A stretch of DNA of 64,000 bases, from contig NZ_FTMG01000018.1 of the NCBI RefSeq assembly GCF_900155965.1, positions 84,430-148,429 on the forward strand, given 5' to 3'. The notes beneath the pieces were generated by a model. It was not told the DNA's origin. It did not search any database and saw only the letters and a list, made by a program, of their open reading frames with translations. Below are positions 48,802 through 57,513 of this stretch, piece by piece (the stretch's first letter is position 1; the number at the start of each line of letters is the position of its first letter). A program made the translations under genes and the position numbers. This stretch comes from Mucilaginibacter lappiensis. GTDB taxonomy: Bacteria; Bacteroidota; Bacteroidia; Sphingobacteriales; Sphingobacteriaceae.

Positions 48802-49641
48802 TTAAATATCACTTAATTTAAATGCCTCTTTTAGCCTTGGTCCACGTTCCGTTTGTTGTAATGTACAACATTCATTAACAGGATCGTGTTCAAAATACAG
48901 AATATATTCCTGATCCACGGCCTCATTTAAAAATAGTTTCTTTTCACCCAGGGTTTTAAGCGGGAACATGTCATAAGCCATCACATAGGGGAGTGGCAGG
49001 TGGCCGACAGATGGCAGTAGATCTGCCATATAAAGTATCTTTCTGTCTTTATAACTGATCAATGGCAGCATCATGGCGTCGGTATGGCCGTAAACAAAGC
49101 GTATGTGAAAATTTTCTGTAAACTTTACTCCATCCTTACTATCCACAAATTGTAATTGCCCGCTTTGTTGTATGGGTAATATATTCTCTTTCAGGAATGA
49201 TGCTTTTTCGCGCTCGTTGGGGTTTACGGCCCAGTCCCAATGCTGTGGATTGCTCCAGTAAATCGCGTTTTTGAAAGCCGGGAGCAAGTTTTCACCATCG
49301 CGTTGTACCGCACCGCCAACGTGATCAAAATGCAGGTGGGTTAAAAACACGTCGGTAATATCATCGCGGTGAAAGCCAAGCGCTGCCAGTGAACTGTCAA
49401 TAGTGGCAGTGCCATGCAGGTAATAATGACTGAAGAATTTTTGGTCCTGTTTATTGCCGATGCCGGTATCGATCAGTATGAGCCGTTTACCATCCTCTAC
49501 CAGCAGGCAGCGCATGGCCCAGGTGCAAAGATTATTGTCATCGGCAGGGTTGGTTTTGTTCCAGATGGTTTTGGGTACCACACCAAACATGGCGCCGCCA
49601 TCTAATTTAAAAAATCCGGTATCTATCGTGTGGAGTTTCAT
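48802..49641 (-). CDS. Metallo-beta-lactamase-fold hydrolase
   Basis: The protein (279 aa) is a cytosolic MBL-fold enzyme with the metal motif THLHFDHVGG, ILIDTGIG-like LILIDTGIGNK, FVYGHTDAMMLP and YMADLLPSVGHLPLPYV. These resemble lactonase or quorum-quenching hydrolases of the AttM group in layout, but substrate identity cannot be decided. The C-terminal LYFEHDPVNECC carries the last His. It stands alone between the sigma factor gene and a repeat tract. Confidence 0.88.
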   Translation of the reverse strand: MKLHTIDTGFFKLDGGAMFGVVPKTIWNKTNPADDNNLCTWAMRCLLVEDGKRLILIDTGIGNKQDQKFFSHYYLHGTATIDSSLAALGFHRDDITDVFLTHLHFDHVGGAVQRDGENLLPAFKNAIYWSNPQHWDWAVNPNEREKASFLKENILPIQQSGQLQFVDSKDGVKFTENFHIRFVYGHTDAMMLPLISYKDRKILYMADLLPSVGHLPLPYVMAYDMFPLKTLGEKKLFLNEAVDQEYILYFEHDPVNECCTLQQTERGPRLKEAFKLSDI

Positions 49642-49643
49642 AG

Positions 49644-49814
49644 TAAGTCAAAAGTAAAAATTCAAAAGTCAAAAGCTCCGTCCTGAACTGATTAAGTCAA
49701 AATTAAAAATTCAAAAGTTAAAATTTCAACTCCTATTGATACAAGGGCAAAAACTTGTTATTTGTAAAACGAATCGCTTTTGAATTTTGAATTTTGACTT
49801 TTAACTTTTGAATT
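49644..49814. repeat. Degenerate AT-rich inverted tract
   Basis: Words such as AAGTCAAAATTAAAAATTC and TTCAAAAGTCAAAAG on the left are mirrored by TTTTGAATTTTGACTTTT on the right (49778-49813), and once more after the lpdA terminator (49855-49876). No gene fits. It is the same class of tract as at 27017, 27750, 28801 and 55803. Confidence 0.65.
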
Positions 49815-49816
49815 AA

Positions 49817-49849
49817 AAAAGCCGGCTGCTATATACGCAACCGGCTTTT
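49817..49849 (-). terminator. Terminator after lpdA
   Basis: AAAAGCCGG (49817-49825) pairs with CCGGCTTTT (49841-49849), with an inner TGC/GCA extension, 30 bases after the lpdA stop. Confidence 0.75.
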
Positions 49850-49879
49850 GACTTTTTATTTTTGAATTTTGACTTACAA

Positions 49880-51271
49880 CTACAAGTGTATACACTCGCC
49901 GTAAGCTTCGGCAGCGGCTTCCATCACGGCTTCGCTCATGGTTGGGTGCGGGTGTACCGATTTAATGATTTCATGACCGGTAGCTTCCAGCTTGCGAGCG
50001 GTAACTACTTCGGCAATCAATTCGGTAACATTATAACCCAGCATATGCGCGCCCAGGAATTCGCCATATTTGGCATCAAATATCAGTTTTACAAAACCAT
50101 CTTTAGCGCCAGCAGCACTGGCCTTACCCGATGCTGAGAATGGGAATTTACCAACTTTAATTTCGTAACCGGCTTCTTTAGCTGCTTTTTCTGTATAACC
50201 TACAGAGGCTACCTCCGGTGAACAATATGTACAGCCCGGGATGTTATTATAATTTAAAGGCTCTGGGTTGTGGCCTGCAATTTTCTCCACGCAAATGATA
50301 CCTTCGGCGGAGGCTACGTGTGCCAATGCCTGACCTTTTACGATATCGCCAATAGCAAATATACCTTCCACATTGGTGCGATAAAAATCGTCAACCAATA
50401 CCTTGCCTTTGTCGGTTTTTACACCGGTTTCTTCCAGGCCAATGCCTTCGATATTGGTGGAGATACCCACAGCTGATAATACAACCTCGGCTTCCAATAC
50501 TTCAACACCGGCAGCAGTTTTAACGTTTACTTTGCAAAGCTCGCCGCTGCTGTCAACAGACTCCACATTGGCACCGGTCATAATGGTGATGCCTTGTTTT
50601 TTCAGGATACGGTTTAACCCTTTTGAAACTTCTTCATCTTCTAAAGGAACAATGTTATCCAAATACTCTACTACGGTAACTTTAGTGCCGATAGAGTTAT
50701 AGAAATAAGCAAACTCGATACCGATAGCGCCAGAACCAACAACCACAATTGATTTTGGCTGTTTTGGTAATGACATAGCTTCGCGGTAACCGATTACTTT
50801 TTTGCCATCCTGTTTCAGGTTAGGCAATTCGCGTGAGCGACCGCCTGTGGCCAGTATGGTATTTTTAGCGGTGATCTGTTTGGTTGAACCATCTGCGGCT
50901 TTTACTTCAACAACACCTTTTGATTTTAATTTACCAAAACCAAGCACTACATCGATCTTGTTTTTCTTCATTAAAAACTGAACGCCTTTGCTCATGCCAT
51001 CGGCAACACCGCGGCTACGTTTAATAACCGATTCAAAATTTACCTCGCCTGTACCGTTTACATTAATACCGTAATCGGCAGCATGGTTAATGTATTCAAA
51101 CACCTGGGCACTTTTTAACAGGGCTTTAGTAGGGATACAACCCCAGTTAAGACATATACCGCCTACTGACTCTTTTTCAACAACAGCAGTTTTTAAACCA
51201 AGTTGGGAAGCGCGGATAGCTGCTACGTAACCACCCGGGCCTGATCCTATAACAATTAAATCGTAGTCCAT
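49880..51271 (-). CDS. lpdA: Dihydrolipoyl dehydrogenase
   Basis: The protein (463 aa) is the E3 flavoenzyme of 2-oxoacid dehydrogenase complexes. The FAD site is LIVIGSGPGGYVAAIRASQLG. The redox-active disulfide is in GGICLNWGCIPTKALL, the NAD site VVGSGAIGIEFAYF, the second FAD motif IFAIGDI, and the dimer interface has the catalytic His-Glu in HPHPTMSEAVMEAA. It is monocistronic with a good promoter 87 nt upstream; E1 and E2 genes are not adjacent. Confidence 0.97.
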   Translation of the reverse strand: MDYDLIVIGSGPGGYVAAIRASQLGLKTAVVEKESVGGICLNWGCIPTKALLKSAQVFEYINHAADYGINVNGTGEVNFESVIKRSRGVADGMSKGVQFLMKKNKIDVVLGFGKLKSKGVVEVKAADGSTKQITAKNTILATGGRSRELPNLKQDGKKVIGYREAMSLPKQPKSIVVVGSGAIGIEFAYFYNSIGTKVTVVEYLDNIVPLEDEEVSKGLNRILKKQGITIMTGANVESVDSSGELCKVNVKTAAGVEVLEAEVVLSAVGISTNIEGIGLEETGVKTDKGKVLVDDFYRTNVEGIFAIGDIVKGQALAHVASAEGIICVEKIAGHNPEPLNYNNIPGCTYCSPEVASVGYTEKAAKEAGYEIKVGKFPFSASGKASAAGAKDGFVKLIFDAKYGEFLGAHMLGYNVTELIAEVVTARKLEATGHEIIKSVHPHPTMSEAVMEAAAEAYGECIHL

Positions 51272-51357
51272 ATTTTAATGATGTATAATTTAAATTTTCG
51301 CTTTGTACGGATTAAAGCTAAACCGTGTTGTACACACCGGCGTTAATTTTAATGGCC

Positions 51358-51387
51358 CAAAGCTAAGTAAAAGGGCTGAAAAGCAAA
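51358..51387 (-). promoter_or_regulatory. Promoter of lpdA
   Basis: On the minus strand, -33 TTTG (51387-51384) is followed after 18 nt by -7 TAGCTTTG (51365-51358). The leader is about 80 nt long. Confidence 0.65.
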
Positions 51388-51566
51388 AATAGAATAGAGG
51401 AGGTAACGACCCTGGTAATATTATTTACAATCAGATGCTAATTGTACAGATAAGCAGGAGGAATATTATCAATATTATATAATATCTATCAATTTACTTG
51501 TATTTGATGTTATGATTGAATGAAACTGTTGAAAAATATATAATAATTGTTAACATAAAATTAACA

Positions 51567-51594
51567 TTGACAATCAGGCTATTACTTATCTTTG
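51567..51594 (+). promoter_or_regulatory. Promoter of the Oar-like receptor gene
   Basis: -33 TTG (51567-51569, within ATTGACA) and -7 TATCTTTG (51587-51594) are 17 nt apart, a good Bacteroidota promoter. The leader would be about 35 nt. Confidence 0.7.
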
Positions 51595-51632
51595 CGGCTA
51601 ATCAACTTAAAGTATAATTAAAAAAGCAATTT

Positions 51633-54600
51633 ATGAGGAAGCCTTTACTTCTTTTATTATTATTGGCCGGTTTTATGTTTCTTAACAGGAACGCCTTTGC
51701 ACAAGGTGTTACAACAGCCAATATAAACGGTATTATTACCGATGCCAAGGGTGCCATTCCGGGCGCTACCGTAACCATTACCCACGTGCCAACTGGTACT
51801 GTATACGCTACAGTAAGCCGCGCAGATGGCCGTTACAACATTCCAAACTTAAGAGTAGGTGGGCCGTACACCTATAAAGTAAGTTTTGTTGGGTACAAAA
51901 ACTTTGTTCAAGAGGGTATCATCCTTTCAATTGGTCAGGATCAAAAGATCAATACCAAACTGGAAGATAATTTAACCTCTTTAAAAGAGGTAGTGGTTAC
52001 CGGATCGCAAGGTAAAGTGATTAACTCATCACGTACCGGTGCCCGCGAAACCATCAGCCGCCAGCAAATTGACAACCTGCCTACCATTGCACGTTCATTA
52101 CAGGATTTTACCAAATTAACTCCATCAGCAAATTCAACCGGTACTTTTAATAGTTTCGGTGGCCGTAGCGGAGCTTATAATAACGTAACTGTTGACGGTG
52201 CATTATTCAACAACTCTTTTGGTTTATCAAGCACTTTGGGTGGTCAGGCCAGTTCACAGCCTATTTCTCTTGATGCGATTGATCAAATCCAGGTTGATAT
52301 TGCTCCTTATGACGTGCGTCAGGGTAACTTCACCGGTGCCGGTGTTAACACTGTAGTAAAATCGGGTACCAACGAAGTAAAGGGTACTGTTTACTATTAT
52401 GGTCGTGGTACCAGGTTAACAGGTTACCATGCAGGTACAACCAATGTACCAATCACTCCGTTTGATTACCATACCGATGGTGTTGCTGTAGGTGGCCCAA
52501 TCATCAAAAATAAATTGTTCTTGTTTGTTTCTGGTGAACAGGAAAGAATAAGCCAGCCACCCGCAACTGCTTACGTTGCCGGTCGTCCGGGTTTAAGCGG
52601 TTCAAACGTGTCAGCTGTTCAGGCCAGCACATTAGATGCTATTAAAGCGAAGCTTGCCAGCTATGGTTATGATCCGGGAGCATATGAAAACTATGTTTAC
52701 AGAACCTCAAGCAACAAGTTAACCGCTAAGTTAGACTGGAACATCGACAAGAATAATACTTTAAGTGCTAAGTACTTCTACTTAAAATCATTTAAAGATC
52801 AGCCGGCCAGTAACTCTGGTATAGCTAACAGCGATGGTACAACCAGTGTAGGTTATGGTACCACCCGCGCACCAGGTCCAAATACCTTGCCTTTTTATGG
52901 TTCGGGTTATACCATTAACAATAACTTTAATATTGGTATAGTTGAGTTAAATAGCCGTATCAGCAATTCCATGTCAAACAAACTTACTGTAGGTTACTCT
53001 GCATTAAGAGACTTCCGTAATTTTCTGGGTAATGGTTCATTACCAATGGTTGATATTGGCAACGGTGCTTCTGATGCTAATGGCGTTGTTACCTCTCCTG
53101 CAAGTGCTACAGCAACCAGTTTTGGTTCTGAGCTTTATACAGCAGGTAACTTATTAAGCACCAACATATGGCAGTTTGCTGATGACTTTACCATCTATTC
53201 TGGTAAACATGAGTTCACTATCGGTACCAGCAACCAGATCCAGAGCTATACTAACGGTTTTGCTCCTGATTACAATGGTTTATATACCTATAACTCTGCT
53301 TCTGACTTTATTAATGGTTTACCTGCTCAAGCGTATACTTTGCGCTATGCAGCTCAAGGTAGCAATTTGCCGTTAGCTAAGATCAAAGCTTCTATCTATA
53401 GCCTTTACATACAGGATAAATACCACGTTACTGATAACTTCAGGTTAACGTATGGTTTAAGAGCTGATTATAATGCTTTCCCTTCATCTTTGGATCCTAA
53501 TCCTAATGCTGCTGCGCTTACTTTTCAGGGTGGTACCCATGTTGACGTTTCTAAATTGCCAAAAAACAGGATCCAGCTTTCACCTCGTGTAGGTTTTAAC
53601 TGGGATGTAAATGGCGACGGTTCTACCCAGGTACGTGGTGGTTCTGGCTTATTTACTGGTCCGGTTCCATTTGTATGGATATCTAACCAGGCATCAAACA
53701 ATGGTTTGTTATTTGGTTCTACCACTGTTACTCAGAAAAACTCTCCTGGCGATCCAAGATTGGTTTTCAATCCAAATGTTAACGCAAATCGTCCAACAAA
53801 TGCAAAGGCCAATACTTCGTACGAGCTTGATGCTGCCGACCCTAACCTGAAATATCCAAAAATCTGGAGAACAAATTTTGCTGTTGATCAGAAATTACCT
53901 GGCGGCATCATCGGTACCATCGAAGGTTCTTATGCCAAAGATATCCGTGCTATCTATCACCAGAACTTAGTACTGTCTGATGGCTATACCACTTTGGCGG
54001 GTCCTGAAGGGCAAATTCAGTATGATTCAAAAAATACCACCCCGTCAGCGGCTAACGCAACTGCTCAAAACCCATCAATTACCGGTTTATATTATATGAA
54101 AAATACCAGCAAAGGATTTTCATACTTTATTACCGGTCAGTTACAAAAAAGCTTTACCAACGGTTTTGCCGCCAGTATAGCTTACACTTATACCAAATCA
54201 AAAGATGTTAATGATGGTGGTTCAACTGCAAGTACTATCTGGAGTACCAGGTATGTTGCCGGTAACCCGAACACCGATAACCTGTCAAACAGTTCTTACG
54301 TTCAGCCAAACCGTATCATTGCAACCGTATCATACCGCAAGCAATATGCTAAAAACCTGGCTTCGACCATTGGTTTAGTATTTGAGGCCGCCAACAACGG
54401 CGCTGTATCATACATTACTGCTAATGACCCTAATGGTGATGGTGCTACTAACGATTTGATGTACATCCCTAAAAATCAAAGTGATCTTATCCTGGTTGCG
54501 GCCCCTAAGGCAGCAAACGGAACTTTAGATACACGTACACCTGCTCAGATCTGGACTCAGTTAAATAATTTTATCAGCCAGGATCCATACCTGAGCCAGC

Positions 54601-54986
54601 ATAGAGGTCAATTTGCGCAAAGAAACGGTGCTATATTACCTACTTATAAAAGAGTTGACTTACACTTTGCACAAGATTTCTTCGTACAGTCAGGTAAAAC
54701 TAAAAACACCATTGAAGTTACTTTCGACGTAATTAACTTTACTAACCTGTTAAACCGTAACTGGGGTAACCAACAAGTATCATATAGTGGCTTTAACAAT
54801 GGTGGAACAACCGTGTTAAGGTATATGGGTACAGTACAAAATGCACAAGGTCAAAAACAGGCAACTTATTCATTCCCTTATCTTGATGCAAATAATCAGA
54901 TACCTGTTACCAACTCATACAAAACAGATCCCAGCCAGTTCTCACGTTTCCAGGCTCAAATCGGTGTTAGATATATATTTAACTAA
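51633..54986 (+). CDS. Oar-like TonB-dependent receptor
   Basis: The protein (1117 aa) has a signal peptide of about 23 residues (NAFAQ). A carboxypeptidase-regulatory-like domain (ANINGIITDAKGAIPGATVTI, about 28-110) and a VVVTGSQ box are followed by the plug domain (RQQIDNLPTIARSLQDFTKLTPS, YNNVTVDGALFNNSFGL, IDQIQVDIAPYDVRQGNFTGAGVN) and a long barrel ending RYIFN. It matches the Oar/carboxypeptidase-regulatory group of large TonB receptors without SusD partners. The ligand is unknown. It is a single-gene unit with its own promoter and terminator. Confidence 0.93.
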   Translation: MRKPLLLLLLLAGFMFLNRNAFAQGVTTANINGIITDAKGAIPGATVTITHVPTGTVYATVSRADGRYNIPNLRVGGPYTYKVSFVGYKNFVQEGIILSIGQDQKINTKLEDNLTSLKEVVVTGSQGKVINSSRTGARETISRQQIDNLPTIARSLQDFTKLTPSANSTGTFNSFGGRSGAYNNVTVDGALFNNSFGLSSTLGGQASSQPISLDAIDQIQVDIAPYDVRQGNFTGAGVNTVVKSGTNEVKGTVYYYGRGTRLTGYHAGTTNVPITPFDYHTDGVAVGGPIIKNKLFLFVSGEQERISQPPATAYVAGRPGLSGSNVSAVQASTLDAIKAKLASYGYDPGAYENYVYRTSSNKLTAKLDWNIDKNNTLSAKYFYLKSFKDQPASNSGIANSDGTTSVGYGTTRAPGPNTLPFYGSGYTINNNFNIGIVELNSRISNSMSNKLTVGYSALRDFRNFLGNGSLPMVDIGNGASDANGVVTSPASATATSFGSELYTAGNLLSTNIWQFADDFTIYSGKHEFTIGTSNQIQSYTNGFAPDYNGLYTYNSASDFINGLPAQAYTLRYAAQGSNLPLAKIKASIYSLYIQDKYHVTDNFRLTYGLRADYNAFPSSLDPNPNAAALTFQGGTHVDVSKLPKNRIQLSPRVGFNWDVNGDGSTQVRGGSGLFTGPVPFVWISNQASNNGLLFGSTTVTQKNSPGDPRLVFNPNVNANRPTNAKANTSYELDAADPNLKYPKIWRTNFAVDQKLPGGIIGTIEGSYAKDIRAIYHQNLVLSDGYTTLAGPEGQIQYDSKNTTPSAANATAQNPSITGLYYMKNTSKGFSYFITGQLQKSFTNGFAASIAYTYTKSKDVNDGGSTASTIWSTRYVAGNPNTDNLSNSSYVQPNRIIATVSYRKQYAKNLASTIGLVFEAANNGAVSYITANDPNGDGATNDLMYIPKNQSDLILVAAPKAANGTLDTRTPAQIWTQLNNFISQDPYLSQHRGQFAQRNGAILPTYKRVDLHFAQDFFVQSGKTKNTIEVTFDVINFTNLLNRNWGNQQVSYSGFNNGGTTVLRYMGTVQNAQGQKQATYSFPYLDANNQIPVTNSYKTDPSQFSRFQAQIGVRYIFN

Positions 54987-55011
54987 TCGTTTCTCCTGAA
55001 ACAGGAATAAT

Positions 55012-55052
55012 AAAACAAAAAGCCCGGCCAATTTGGCCGGGCTTTTTGTTTT
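55012..55052. terminator. Strong bidirectional terminator
   Basis: A perfect 19-bp stem (55012-55030 and 55034-55052) with core AGCCCGGCCA and a 3-nt loop is flanked by A- and T-runs. It lies between the convergent Oar-like receptor and fatty acid hydroxylase genes. Confidence 0.92.
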
Positions 55053-55095
55053 ATATTTATTATCCCAGAGTCTTTGCTCTTTTTTCCCTTTATCC

Positions 55096-55794
55096 TTACT
55101 CCCCCAAGCCTTTATAGGTTCCAAAAAGCTTATCCCAAATGTTGGTATAAAAGCCAAAGTTGTGGTTGATATTTAAATGATGCTGATGATGGAAAGATGA
55201 TGTACCTAAATATTTAAAGGGAACCATTTTTTGGATATTTGCAGGGATAGGTTCTATTCCTAAATGCCCCATAATGCCAAAAAATACATTAGCCACCAGG
55301 TAAATAAACACCGCGTAAAAATTAAAGCTGAATAACAGGAGGATCACGAGCCATAGTGAACCAAAACCTACCGTTTCGAGCGGGTGCAGTACAAACAGAT
55401 CAATAGGGATTGGATCTGCATAATGATGATGAAACTGGTGAATAGCTTTATAAAATATAGAACGGTGTATGGCATAATGAAACAGAAACATGGCCAGGTC
55501 CATCAGCATAAAAAGCGCTACAAAGTCTGAGAGGATACGCCAGGATAGGGCATAACTAAACAGGATATAGCCATGTTGCCAAAGCCAGAAACCAGCATAG
55601 GTTATCGCGGTATTAATAACATTAGTTAAAATGCAAATGAGTATCTCGTTACGGGATGCAGCCTTAACCGGTTTGTGATTTAATTTAAGTACCAACCAGC
55701 CAAATAGCAAAGCCAGTACGGTAACCAACAGGTTCTCGGCCAAAAATATCACCCAAAGGTTAAAAGATGATTGTGCCGACAGGAACCTGAGCAT
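55096..55794 (-). CDS. Fatty acid hydroxylase / sterol desaturase family protein
   Basis: The protein (232 aa) is an integral membrane di-iron enzyme with about four membrane segments. The eight-His motif is present: HYAIHR, HQFHHHYADP and, at the C-terminal end, SSFHHQHHLNINHNFGFYTNIWDKLFGTY. The family includes sterol desaturases and lipid hydroxylases. In Bacteroidota a lipid or carotenoid hydroxylase role is more likely than sterol work (inference). It is monocistronic, convergent with the receptor gene. Confidence 0.92.
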   Translation of the reverse strand: MLRFLSAQSSFNLWVIFLAENLLVTVLALLFGWLVLKLNHKPVKAASRNEILICILTNVINTAITYAGFWLWQHGYILFSYALSWRILSDFVALFMLMDLAMFLFHYAIHRSIFYKAIHQFHHHYADPIPIDLFVLHPLETVGFGSLWLVILLLFSFNFYAVFIYLVANVFFGIMGHLGIEPIPANIQKMVPFKYLGTSSFHHQHHLNINHNFGFYTNIWDKLFGTYKGLGE

Positions 55795-55802
55795 AGGCGA
55801 GT

Positions 55803-55947
55803 ATTTTTGAGAGTCAAGATATAAGAATCAAGATACAAGAAAAAGCAACAATAGTTGGTAGTCTCTAAAACGCAATTATTGAAATATGGTTTTTATACGA
55901 AGGTGAGTCTTCGGTCTTGATTCTTGACTCTAATCTCTTGATTCTTA
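55803..55947. repeat. Degenerate inverted tract next to purM
   Basis: Left: GAGTCAAGATATAAGAATCA and AGATACAAGAAA. Right: CTTGATTCTTGACTC and CTCTTGATTCTT, ending directly at the purM stop. The unit GAGTCAAGAATCAAGA is shared with the tract that reaches into coaE (27109-27137). Confidence 0.65.
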
Positions 55948-57126
55948 TTAATACTCAAATACCCCAAACTCAGATGTTACCGTTACTTTTTTGGTGTCCG
56001 CTTTTTCAACGCGACCGATGATCTGCGCTTCGACGCCAAAGCTTTGCGATATGGCTATCAGTTCGGCAGCGCTCTCCTCAGGTACATAAAGCTCCATACG
56101 GTGACCCATATTGAAAACCTTGTACATTTCCTGCCAGCTGGTTTTTGATTCCTCCTGGATGAGCTTAAACAGCGGTGGAACCGGAAAAAGATTATCCTTA
56201 ATAATGTGCAGGTTCTCAATAAAATGAAGCACTTTGGTTTGTGCGCCACCACTGCAATGTACCATGCCATGTATCTGGCTTCGGTAAGCATCGAGCATTT
56301 TTTTGATGATAGGGGCATAGGTACGGGTAGCGCTCAATACCAGCTTACCTGCTGTTACCGATTGGTTGTTGCCTATATCAATTTTATCTGTCAGGTTTTT
56401 ACTGCCGCTAAAAATCAGTTCATAAGGAATAGCTGCATCATAGCTTTCGGGATATTTATCAGCTATAGTCTTGTTAAATACATCATGACGTGCGGAAGTT
56501 AGGCCATTAGAGCCCATGCCGCCGTTATATTCTTTTTCGTAATTAGCCTGTCCGTAGCTGGCTAAGCCAACTATCACATCGCCGGGCTGGATGCGGTGAT
56601 TGGATATTACATCCTCCCGTTTCATACGGCAGGTAACGGTAGAGTCTACAATAATGGTGCGCACCAGGTCGCCCACATCTGCGGTTTCGCCACCGGTGGA
56701 GTAAATGCCAATACCGGCATCACGCAGTTCGCTTAATATTTCTTCTGTACCGTTAATAATGGCGGCAATCACTTCACCAGGAATCAGATTTTTATTACGA
56801 CCAATAGTTGATGAAAGGAGGATATTATCGGTAGCGCCCACACAAAGCAGGTCGTCCAGATTCATGATAATAGCATCCTGTGCAATGCCGCGCCATACAG
56901 ATATGTCGCCGGTTTCTTTCCAGTAAGTATAAGCTAAGGATGATTTGGTACCCGCGCCATCGGCATGCATAATATTGCAATAGGCTTCGTCGCCGGTTAA
57001 TATATCCGGTACAATTTTGCAGAAAGCTTGTGGGAAAATACCTTTATCGATATTTTTTATTGCATTGTGTACATCATCTTTGGAGGCAGATACGCCACGT
57101 TGATCATAACGTTGTGAAGGAACCAT
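55948..57126 (-). CDS. purM: AIR synthase (PurM-type) family protein
   Basis: The protein (392 aa) resembles phosphoribosylformylglycinamidine cyclo-ligase, step five of purine synthesis. It begins RYDQRGVSASKDDVHNAIKN and has the ATP-binding MHADGAGTKSSLAYTYW, DLLCVGATDNILLSSTIGRN, the STGGETADVGDLVRT motif and a C-terminal AIR synthase domain (VHCSGGAQTKVLHFIEN). It is about 40 residues longer than E. coli PurM, as in other Bacteroidota, where it is often annotated as AIR-synthase related. No other purine genes are next to it. A -7 box TAGTTTTG ends 5 nt before the ATG. Confidence 0.88.
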   Translation of the reverse strand: MVPSQRYDQRGVSASKDDVHNAIKNIDKGIFPQAFCKIVPDILTGDEAYCNIMHADGAGTKSSLAYTYWKETGDISVWRGIAQDAIIMNLDDLLCVGATDNILLSSTIGRNKNLIPGEVIAAIINGTEEILSELRDAGIGIYSTGGETADVGDLVRTIIVDSTVTCRMKREDVISNHRIQPGDVIVGLASYGQANYEKEYNGGMGSNGLTSARHDVFNKTIADKYPESYDAAIPYELIFSGSKNLTDKIDIGNNQSVTAGKLVLSATRTYAPIIKKMLDAYRSQIHGMVHCSGGAQTKVLHFIENLHIIKDNLFPVPPLFKLIQEESKTSWQEMYKVFNMGHRMELYVPEESAAELIAISQSFGVEAQIIGRVEKADTKKVTVTSEFGVFEY

Positions 57127-57130
57127 GGCG

Positions 57131-57138
57131 CAAAACTA
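57131..57138 (-). promoter_or_regulatory. -7 box abutting purM (leaderless transcript likely)
   Basis: TAGTTTTG on the minus strand fits TAnnTTTG and ends 5 nt before the start codon at 57126. No -33 TTG is seen at the right distance. Confidence 0.45.
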
Positions 57139-57283
57139 ATGATTTTGACACTAATTGTCACGAATTTATGCGAATTACACAAATGTCGATTGGGTATAAA
57201 AAGAAGAGAGTAATTCCAATTGGCGGGTGGTGTCTACTCGCCCTGTCATCGCTATGCCCAACATTCCTACCGCAAAGAGGGGA

Positions 57284-57364
57284 TTGTTAGTCTGAGGAAC
57301 GAAGAATCTATTATTGAACTTTGTGAGTAGCAGAGTAGATTCTTCCCTCCGCTCAGAATGACAA
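57284..57364. repeat. TGTCATTCTGAG-type interspersed hairpin, copy C
   Basis: TTGTTAGTCTGAGGAACGAA (57284-57303) faces CCTCCGCTCAGAATGACAA, with TAGATTCTTC / GAAGAATCTA as perfect inner arms. It is the same family as 24897 and 44647. Confidence 0.75.
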
Positions 57365-57437
57365 CTTGATTTTCTTTTGGCACAAAGCGTGGGCGGGGTG
57401 TGTCGACGCCACACGCCAGTTTGAGTTACACTCCAAA

Positions 57438-57469
57438 AGAAGAGAGTCGGCATTGGCCGACTCTCTTCT
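57438..57469 (-). terminator. Terminator after glnA
   Basis: AGAAGAGAGTCGG (57438-57450) pairs with CCGACTCTCTTCT (57457-57469), a perfect 13-bp stem with a 6-nt loop and TTTT on the minus strand after it. Confidence 0.75.
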
Positions 57470-57513
57470 GATAATTCGTGAAATTCGCCCAAATTTGGGC
57501 AATCCGTGCTTGT

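Larger units (their letters stand above)
51272..51632. promoter_or_regulatory. Divergent promoter region between lpdA and the Oar-like receptor gene
   Basis: No gene is seen in these 361 bases. They hold the lpdA promoter on the minus strand and the receptor promoter on the plus strand, with AT-rich DNA between. Confidence 0.6.
57127..57513. repeat. Composite nested-repeat spacer between purM and glnA
   Basis: These 387 bases hold no gene but several layers of inverted repeats. CACGAATTTATGCGAATTAC (57160-57179) is answered by ATTCGTGAAATTCG (57473-57486). GGCGGGTGGTGTCTACTCGC (57222-57241) is answered by the GC-rich stretch at 57388-57416, and the TGTCATTCTGAG hairpin copy C is inside. AAGAAGAGAGT occurs at 57201 and 57440. 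The glnA terminator is embedded at 57438-57469. Confidence 0.7.
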
